Shown here in pieces: positions 58,541 to 64,000 of a stretch of DNA of 64,000 nt. Position numbers and translations under genes: made by a program. The notes under the pieces are model-generated. The model was not told the DNA's origin and ran no database searches. It was given only the letters and a program-made list of their open reading frames with translations. Source of the stretch: Burkholderiaceae bacterium (GTDB taxonomy: Bacteria > Pseudomonadota > Gammaproteobacteria > Burkholderiales > Burkholderiaceae_E); assembly GCA_023954135.1 (NCBI GenBank), contig JAMLIN010000014.1:1-64000 (forward strand). The letters are read 5' to 3'. Position 1 is the stretch's first letter. Every line of letters starts with the position of its first letter.

Positions 58541-58611
58541 CGAGCATTTGCAACGATGAGCGGGGCCGGCCTGGCGTGACGAGCGGGCGTGGAGGGTTCG
58601 TTCACGGGTTC

Positions 58612-59694
58612 TCAACCGTGGGTGCGCTCGAATTCCCGCATGTACTCCACCAGGCGCTGCACGCCCTCGATCGGCATCGCGTTGTAGATCGACGCGCGCA
58701 TCCCGCCCACCGAGCGATGGCCCTTGAGCTGGACCATGCCGGCCGCCTTGGCGCCGGCGAGGAAGGGCTCGTCGAGCGCCGCATCGGGCAGGGTGAAGGG
58801 TACGTTCATGCGCGAACGCGAGGCGGGGTCGACCGGGTTGCTGTAGAAGCCGCTGGAATCGAGCAGCTTGTAGAGCAGCTGCGACTTCTCGATGTTGCGT
58901 TTCTCGATGCCGGCTATCCCGCCCTGGCGCTTGAGCCACTGGAACACCAGCCCCGCGACGTAGACCGCGAAGGTGGGCGGCGTGTTGAGCATCGAGTCGG
59001 CGTCGGCATGCGCCTTGTAGTCGAGCATCGTGGGCGTGCCCGGGTTCGCCTGCCCGAGGAGATCGTCGCGCACGATCACAATGGTCAGGCCCGCCGGGCC
59101 GATGTTCTTCTGCGCCCCGCCGTAGATGAGGCCGTGGCGGGCGACGTCGATCGGCCGCGACAGGAAGCTCGAGGAGACGTCGGCGACCAGGGGGACATCA
59201 CCGGTATCGGGGGTCCAGTCGAACTCGACGCCGCCGATCGTCTCGTTGGCGCAGATGTGGACATAGGCGGCCTGCGGATCGAGCCGCCAGTCGGCCCGGG
59301 CCGGCACATAGGTGAACTTGCGATCCTCGCCCGAGGCGGCGATGTTCGCGGTCGCGAAGAGCTTCGCTTCCTTGATCGCCTTCTTGGACCATTCGCCGGT
59401 GTGGACGAAGTCGATCGACTTGCGACCGCGCAGCAGGTTCGCCGGGACCATCGCGAACTGCGTGGTCGCTCCGCCCTGCAGGAACAGCACCTTGTACCCG
59501 GCGGGGATGCCGAGCAGCTCGCGCAGGTCGGCCTCGGCCTGCGCATGGATGCTCATGTACTCCTTGCCGCGATGGCTCATCTCCATCACCGACTGTCGCG
59601 AGCCGTGCCAGTCGAGCATCTCCTCGGCGACCTGCCGCAGGACCTCTTCGGGCAGCACGGCGGGACCGGCGCTGAAATTGAACGTGTCGCGCAT
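58612..59694 (-). CDS. serC: Phosphoserine aminotransferase SerC
   Basis: PLP-dependent second step of serine synthesis and a step of pyridoxal phosphate synthesis, 360 residues. The N-terminus NFSAGPAVLPEEVLRQ and the region LFLQGGATTQFAMVPANLL are diagnostic. The PLP-binding Lys is in YGGAQKNIGPAG, and HRSVGGMRASIYNA closes the active site. The start at 59694 matches homologues. It heads a likely serC-serA unit. Confidence 0.97.
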   Translation of the reverse strand: MRDTFNFSAGPAVLPEEVLRQVAEEMLDWHGSRQSVMEMSHRGKEYMSIHAQAEADLRELLGIPAGYKVLFLQGGATTQFAMVPANLLRGRKSIDFVHTGEWSKKAIKEAKLFATANIAASGEDRKFTYVPARADWRLDPQAAYVHICANETIGGVEFDWTPDTGDVPLVADVSSSFLSRPIDVARHGLIYGGAQKNIGPAGLTIVIVRDDLLGQANPGTPTMLDYKAHADADSMLNTPPTFAVYVAGLVFQWLKRQGGIAGIEKRNIEKSQLLYKLLDSSGFYSNPVDPASRSRMNVPFTLPDAALDEPFLAGAKAAGMVQLKGHRSVGGMRASIYNAMPIEGVQRLVEYMREFERTHG

Positions 59695-59765
59695 GGCGCA
59701 GTTTCCTTGTATCGGGGGGGTCGAATGAAGATCCGCATTGTAGCGGCTCTGATCCACGAGTCGGG

Positions 59766-59840
59766 ATCAGTGGCGCCCGGCCGCCCGAAGCCACTGATAG
59801 CCCCTCGGGGGCAGCGAGCGACAGCGAGCGTGGGGCCGTC
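59766..59840 (+). repeat. Dispersed GC-rich repeat, copy 3
   Basis: The most complete copy. A perfect hairpin ATCAGTGGC/GCCACTGAT (59766-59798) encloses the core, followed by CCCCTCGGGG and GCAGCGAGCG, with AGCGAGCGTGGGG near the end. It lies in the 277-base gap between divergent serC and the SDR gene, 72 bases upstream of serC. Confidence 0.8.
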
Positions 59841-59971
59841 TCATCAGGGTCTTGGGGGATCCCCCGGCTTGCGGGCCGGTCCGGCTGCCCGATAATGCCG
59901 GTAGCGCCGGTCCCGCCGGCCCTCGCGCCGCGAGCATGCGGCTCATCCCCATTCCAACGGAGACAATCGCG

Positions 59972-60778
59972 ATGAAGGATCTCTTTTCCCTCGAAGGGCG
60001 GGTGGCACTGGTGACCGGCGGCTCGCGCGGCATCGGCCGGATGATCGCCAGCGGCTTCCTCGCCCAGGGCGCCACCGTCTACATCTCGGCCCGCAAGGCC
60101 GAGGCCTGCGAGACGACGGCCCGCGAGCTCTCGGCCGGGGGCGGTCGCTGCATCGCCCTGCCGGCCGACGTCTCGACGGTGGCCGGGGCGCAGGCGCTGG
60201 CGGCGGCCTACGCCGGGCACGAGTCGAAGCTCGACATCCTCGTCAACAATGCCGGCGCCGCCTGGGGGGCCGAATTCGACGAGTTCCCCGAATCGGGCTG
60301 GGACAAGGTCGTCGACCTGAACATGAAGGCGCCGTTCTTCCTCACCAAGGCGCTCGCCGGGGCGCTGCGCAAGTCCGCCAGCGCTGAGCGGCCGGCCAAG
60401 GTCATCAACATCGCCTCGATCGACGGCATCTTCGTCAATCCGCTCGAGACCTATTCGTATGCGGCGAGCAAGGCGGGCCTGATCCACCTGACCCGCCGGA
60501 TGGCGGCGCGCCTGATCCGCGAGCACATCGTGGTGACCGCGATCGCGCCCGGGCCCTTCGCCTCGAACATGAACAAGGCGGCGCGCGACGATGCCGACAA
60601 CGTCGCGCGCCGGGTGCCGGCGGGCCGCGTGGGCAGCGACGAGGACATGGCGGGCGCCGCCATCTTCCTCGCCTCGCGCGCGGGAGACTACGTGGTCGGG
60701 GCCACCGTCACCGTCGATGGCGGCATGGCCTTCGGCAATCCCGGCTTCAAGGGGGGCAGCTGGGCGGCGGAGGGCTGA
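59972..60778 (+). CDS. Short-chain dehydrogenase/reductase
   Basis: Classical SDR of 268 residues. The cofactor motif is VTGGSRGIGRMIA and NNAGAAWG follows. The active site is complete, with Ser in NIASIDGIF and Tyr and Lys in YSYAASKAGL. The ATG has GGAGA about nine bases upstream. The substrate is unknown. It lies just before the two-component genes. Confidence 0.95.
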   Translation: MKDLFSLEGRVALVTGGSRGIGRMIASGFLAQGATVYISARKAEACETTARELSAGGGRCIALPADVSTVAGAQALAAAYAGHESKLDILVNNAGAAWGAEFDEFPESGWDKVVDLNMKAPFFLTKALAGALRKSASAERPAKVINIASIDGIFVNPLETYSYAASKAGLIHLTRRMAARLIREHIVVTAIAPGPFASNMNKAARDDADNVARRVPAGRVGSDEDMAGAAIFLASRAGDYVVGATVTVDGGMAFGNPGFKGGSWAAEG

Positions 60779-60824
60779 GCCCGGACATCAGTTCCGCTTC
60801 ATCTTTCCGGTGCAGGGTCCCCGG

Positions 60825-61493
60825 ATGCGCATCCTGCTGATCGAAGACGACCCTTCGCTGGGCAGCTCCCTGCAGTCCTGGCTGCAGATGGACGGCTATG
60901 CGGTGGACTGGCTGCAGCGCGGGGACCAGGCCGCCGCGGCGCTCGCCATGCACGAGTACCAGTGCGTGCTGCTGGACCGGGGCCTGCCCGGGCTCGACGG
61001 CGATGCCGTCCTGCAGGCCCTGCGTGCCGCCGGCGCGCCCAGGTCGCGGCTGCCGGTGATCGTGATCACGGCGCGCGACACGCTGGCCGACCGGGTGCAG
61101 GGGCTGGACCTGGGGGCGGACGACTATCTGGTCAAGCCCTTCGACCTGGAGGAACTGTCGGCCCGGGTGCGCGCCGCCCTGCGCCGGGGCGCGGCACAGG
61201 ACACGCCCGAGCTGCGCCATGGCGCGGTGGCGCTCGATCCGGCCGCCAAGCGGGTGACCCTGGACGGCGCGCCGGTGACGCTCACCGCGCGCGAGTTCGC
61301 CGTCCTGCAGGCCCTGATGCGTCATCCCACGCACATCCTGAGTCGCGCCCAGCTGGAGGAAGCCCTCTATGGCTGGGGCGAGGAAGTGGAGAGCAACGCC
61401 ATCGAGGTCCACGTCTACAACCTGCGCAGGAAGCTGGGCAGCCGCTTCATCGTGACGGTGCGCAACCAGGGCTACGGACTGGCGCCGGCATGA
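60825..61493 (+). CDS. OmpR-family response regulator (QseB/PreA-like)
   Basis: Transcription regulator of 222 residues. The receiver has acidic EDD, phosphoacceptor Asp51 in VLLDRGLPGLDG, ITARD and YLVKPFDL. The winged-helix domain follows (TAREFAVLQALMRHPTHILSRAQLEEALYGWG, NAIEVHVYNLRRKL). The stop overlaps the kinase start (ATGA). The resemblance to QseB is supported by the neighbouring ygiW-like gene. Confidence 0.94.
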   Translation: MRILLIEDDPSLGSSLQSWLQMDGYAVDWLQRGDQAAAALAMHEYQCVLLDRGLPGLDGDAVLQALRAAGAPRSRLPVIVITARDTLADRVQGLDLGADDYLVKPFDLEELSARVRAALRRGAAQDTPELRHGAVALDPAAKRVTLDGAPVTLTAREFAVLQALMRHPTHILSRAQLEEALYGWGEEVESNAIEVHVYNLRRKLGSRFIVTVRNQGYGLAPA

Positions 61494-62881
61494 GGATCCG
61501 GCGATGGCGGTCGGCCATGCGTCGACCGGGGCCGGCCGATCCCGCGACCCGACGCGGCGGCTGGTCCCTGCGGCGACGCCTGCTGCTGGCGGTGATGGGC
61601 ACCAGCATCGGCCTCTGGCTGGCAAGCCTTGCGATCGTGGTCGGCGTGGCCTGGTTCGCCACCAGCGACGTCTTCGACGACGCGCTGGAGGAGGGTTCGC
61701 GCCTGGTGCTGCAGCTGGCTCCCCAGGGAGAGACGGCAGCCGACGCGGTGCGCGGCGCGCGCGCGGGGCGCGGCGACGTGCTGAGGCTGCGCATGTACTA
61801 CCAGCTCGTGGCGGCCGACGGCCAGGTGCTCCTGCGCGGCGACGACACGCCGACAACCGCCTTCGTCCCCGGTGCGCGGCGCGAGGGAAAGACCACGGTC
61901 CGGGTCGGGGACGAATTCTGGCGCGTGCATGTGCGCCCCGGCCCTGGCGGTATCACCGCCCAGGTGGCGCAGCCGATGGAGGAACGGCTCGAGCTGCTCG
62001 AGGAGATGGCCGAGAACCTGGCCTGGCCCGCGCTGGGCCTGCTGGGCCTGCTGGGCCTGCTGAGCTGGTTCCTGATCCGGCGCCTGCTGCGGCCGCTGGA
62101 GGATACGGCCATGCGCATCGACGCCAAGTCGCCGCACGACCTGACGCCGGTGCAGGCGGAGAACCCGCCGCGCGAGCTGCAGCCGATCCTGGATGCCCTC
62201 AATGCGTTGCTCGCGCGCCTTGCCAAGGCGCTCGACAGCGAGCGTCGCTTCACCGCCGATGCGGCGCATGAGCTGCGTACGCCGCTCGCCGCGCTGCGCA
62301 TGCGGGTGCAGGTGATCGAGCGCGAGCTGAAGTTGCCGGGCTCCCACCTGCGACAGTTGCGCGCCGACCTGGATCGCTGCACCGCGCTGGTGGAAAGCCT
62401 GCTGGCGCTGGCCCGGCTCGAGCCGCAGGCCGAACCCCTGGTGCGTGAACCGGTCGACCTCGATGCCATGCTCGACGGCCTGGACCCGGAGGCGCAGGCC
62501 GCCGGCATGCGTATCGAGCGGGCCCTGTCGGTGCCGCAGCTGCGCGCCGCGCCCGCGCTGCTCGCCAGCGCGCTTCGCAACCTGATCGACAACGCCTTGC
62601 GCTACGGCAGGGAAGGCGGCCGGGTGCGGATCGAGTCGACGAGGCTGCCGCAGGGCGGCACGCGCCTGGCGGTGCGTGACGACGGCACGGGCGTGCCGCC
62701 CGAACAGCGTGCGCGACTCGGGGAGCGTTTCTTCCGGGTGCTGGGCACCGGGCAGGCCGGCAACGGCCTGGGCCTGTCCATCGTCGCGCGCATCGCGGCG
62801 CTGCATGGCGCATCCCTTCGCTTCGAGGACGGGCTCGACGGCCGGGGGCTGAGTGTCGTGCTGGACTTCCCGCCGGACTGA
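61490..62881 (+). CDS. Sensor histidine kinase (QseC/PreB-like)
   Basis: Membrane kinase of 463 residues with a first helix near 30-57, a periplasmic region of about 115 residues and a second helix (ALGLLGLLGLLSWFLI). HAMP and kinase domains follow. Phosphoacceptor: DAAHELRTPLAAL. ATP-binding motifs: LIDNALRYGREGG, DDGTGV and GNGLGLSIV. Start and order are fixed by overlap with the regulator gene. Confidence 0.93.
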   Translation: MRIRRWRSAMRRPGPADPATRRGGWSLRRRLLLAVMGTSIGLWLASLAIVVGVAWFATSDVFDDALEEGSRLVLQLAPQGETAADAVRGARAGRGDVLRLRMYYQLVAADGQVLLRGDDTPTTAFVPGARREGKTTVRVGDEFWRVHVRPGPGGITAQVAQPMEERLELLEEMAENLAWPALGLLGLLGLLSWFLIRRLLRPLEDTAMRIDAKSPHDLTPVQAENPPRELQPILDALNALLARLAKALDSERRFTADAAHELRTPLAALRMRVQVIERELKLPGSHLRQLRADLDRCTALVESLLALARLEPQAEPLVREPVDLDAMLDGLDPEAQAAGMRIERALSVPQLRAAPALLASALRNLIDNALRYGREGGRVRIESTRLPQGGTRLAVRDDGTGVPPEQRARLGERFFRVLGTGQAGNGLGLSIVARIAALHGASLRFEDGLDGRGLSVVLDFPPD

Positions 62882-62972
62882 CGTGTCTTCAGATTGCGTT
62901 CAGGTTCGACAATTGCAATGCAGCTGTTCCGCGATCAGCGGATCCCTGCAAACGGAAAAAAGGAATCGAACC

Positions 62973-63380
62973 ATGCGCAATACCGTATCCATCCTCGCCG
63001 CTGCCGCCGTCCTGACCCTCGGCGCCGCCACCGTCGTTGCCCAGCCTTCGGGCTACACTGGCCCGAGCAATGCATCCGGCGCATCGCAGGGCGCGTACTC
63101 GGGGCCCAGCGCCGTCGCGCTGATGACGGTCAAGGACCTGCTCGACAAGGGCCGGGACGACCAGCATGCCCGGCTGCAGGGCCGCATCGTTTCGCACGAT
63201 GGCGGGGATCGCTACACCTTCGAGGATGCGACGGGCCGCATCACCGTCGAGATCGACGACGATGATTTCCCGGTCGGCCAGACCGTGAGCGCCGAAACCC
63301 GGGTGGAGCTGCTGGGCGAGTTCGACAAGGGGCTGCGGAAGTCCGAGTTCGAGGTCGACCGCATCACGCTGCTGCCCTGA
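62973..63380 (+). CDS. YgiW-type periplasmic OB-fold protein
   Basis: BOF-family protein of 135 residues with a signal peptide (ending VVAQ). The domain includes VKDLLDKGRDDQHARLQGRIV and YTFEDATGRITVEIDDDDF, typical of the family. In enterobacteria ygiW/visP sits next to qseBC/preAB and is controlled by that system; here it follows the QseBC-like pair by 91 bases. AAAGGAA precedes the ATG. Confidence 0.92.
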   Translation: MRNTVSILAAAAVLTLGAATVVAQPSGYTGPSNASGASQGAYSGPSAVALMTVKDLLDKGRDDQHARLQGRIVSHDGGDRYTFEDATGRITVEIDDDDFPVGQTVSAETRVELLGEFDKGLRKSEFEVDRITLLP

Positions 63381-63395
63381 TCGCCGAGGACCGCA

Positions 63396-64000
63396 ATGAG
63401 CACCGAGGAAATCCGCGCCGTTCTCACCATCTGCCTGCTGGCCGCGTACGCGGACGACCACAAGCACGACCGCGAACGCGAGCAGATCCGCGAGGTGGCG
63501 CAGGGGCTGGCCCAGGACCGGCAGATCAACCTGCCCGGTCTGTACCAGGAGGTGCTGATGCGCCGGGTGCGGCTGGACGATGTGTTGCCGAAGCTCGCGA
63601 GCGCCGAGGCGCGCCAGCTCGCCTACGAGATGGCGGTGTGCGTGTGCGATGCCGACGGCCGGACCAGCGCGCAGGAGCAGACCTTCCTCGCCCGCTTGCG
63701 CGAGGCGCTCGGCCAGGCGCCGGCGGATTTCGCCGCGCAGGCCGATGCGCTCGCGGACGTGCCGCTCCAGGGAGCGACCGAGGCGATGCCCGACATCACC
63801 GCGTCGGGCGAGGCCGCGCCGCATCCGGCGGCGGTCGATGCGCTGCCGGGCACCGCCGCGCAGCGCCGCCCCGGCACGCTCTCGGCGGCGGAGATGGACA
63901 GCAGGATCCTCAACGCGTCGATCATGAACGGCGCCATCGAGCTGCTGCCCGAGAACCTGTCCACGCTCGCCATCATCCCGCTGCAGATGCGGCTGGTCTA
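63396..64000 (+). CDS. TerB-like protein, cut by the window end
   Basis: An open frame that runs off the right edge (at least 201 residues). The N-terminal half is helical and acidic (STEEIRAVLTICLLAAYADDHKHD, MAVCVCDADGRTSAQEQTFL), resembling TerB/TerB-like domains with paired acidic metal-binding motifs. The last visible segment (NLSTLAIIPLQMRLV) resembles the start of a DUF697/YcjF-type membrane region, but this is a weak call on partial data. Only 15 bases separate it from the ygiW-like gene. Confidence 0.7.
   Translation, partial: MSTEEIRAVLTICLLAAYADDHKHDREREQIREVAQGLAQDRQINLPGLYQEVLMRRVRLDDVLPKLASAEARQLAYEMAVCVCDADGRTSAQEQTFLARLREALGQAPADFAAQADALADVPLQGATEAMPDITASGEAAPHPAAVDALPGTAAQRRPGTLSAAEMDSRILNASIMNGAIELLPENLSTLAIIPLQMRLV

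Overview
The window looks like chromosomal DNA of a high-GC betaproteobacterium, most likely in the Burkholderiales. I infer this from gene order and composition, not from a database search. Gene families and order typical of that group are all present: tolQRAB-pal with ybgC, ruvCAB-purH-fis-dusB, lptD-surA-rsmA, gloA-plsC-gmhB-glyS-glyQ-lnt-corC-ybeY-phoH-miaB, and serA/serC. Genes are tightly packed, and many neighbours overlap by ATGA, GTGA or TTGA. No stretch over 300 bases lacks a gene; the longest gap is 277 bases, at 59695-59971.

Layout. Positions 70-14954 (minus strand) hold the Tol-Pal envelope machine and a rhomboid protease, Holliday junction processing (ruvCAB), the last purine synthesis enzyme (purH), fis, dusB, a UbiH-type monooxygenase, pepP and the MurU/AmgK cell-wall recycling pair. 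A divergent promoter region separates these from lptD-surA-rsmA (plus strand, 15088-19630), which handle LPS and porin assembly and rRNA methylation. Between rsmA and gloA lies an accessory island (about 19.6-25.0 kb). It carries a HipBA toxin-antitoxin operon with two matching operators, an MFS transporter with a SnoaL-like partner, and an AbiE-type toxin-antitoxin pair with a large inverted-repeat operator. The housekeeping backbone resumes on the minus strand from 24969 to 39457. It is interrupted between miaB and phoH by a two-gene cassette: a Slam-like TPR/beta-barrel protein, and a FecR-domain protein with 21 tandem PGxGx repeats and a C-terminal region resembling Slam substrates. This cassette is the most interesting candidate for an undescribed secretion system in the window.

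Positions 39535-50899 hold a CAU tRNA with its terminator, an exported protein of unknown function, a TctDE/QseBC-like two-component system, pyrF, a giant fused indolepyruvate ferredoxin oxidoreductase, a lysophospholipase-like hydrolase, an SDR lacking the usual catalytic Tyr and Lys, and a methyltransferase. Positions 51039-55404 hold a DUF1501/DUF1800 exported pair and a cyclase-family hydrolase. From 55544 to 64000 come an OmpA-like lipoprotein, a GNAT acetyltransferase, a hotdog thioesterase, serA and serC, a second SDR, a QseBC-like two-component system followed by a YgiW-type OB-fold protein, and a TerB-like protein cut by the window end.

Three copies of a dispersed GC-rich hairpin repeat lie at 42933, 43722 and 59766. 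Two of them flank a response-regulator gene.
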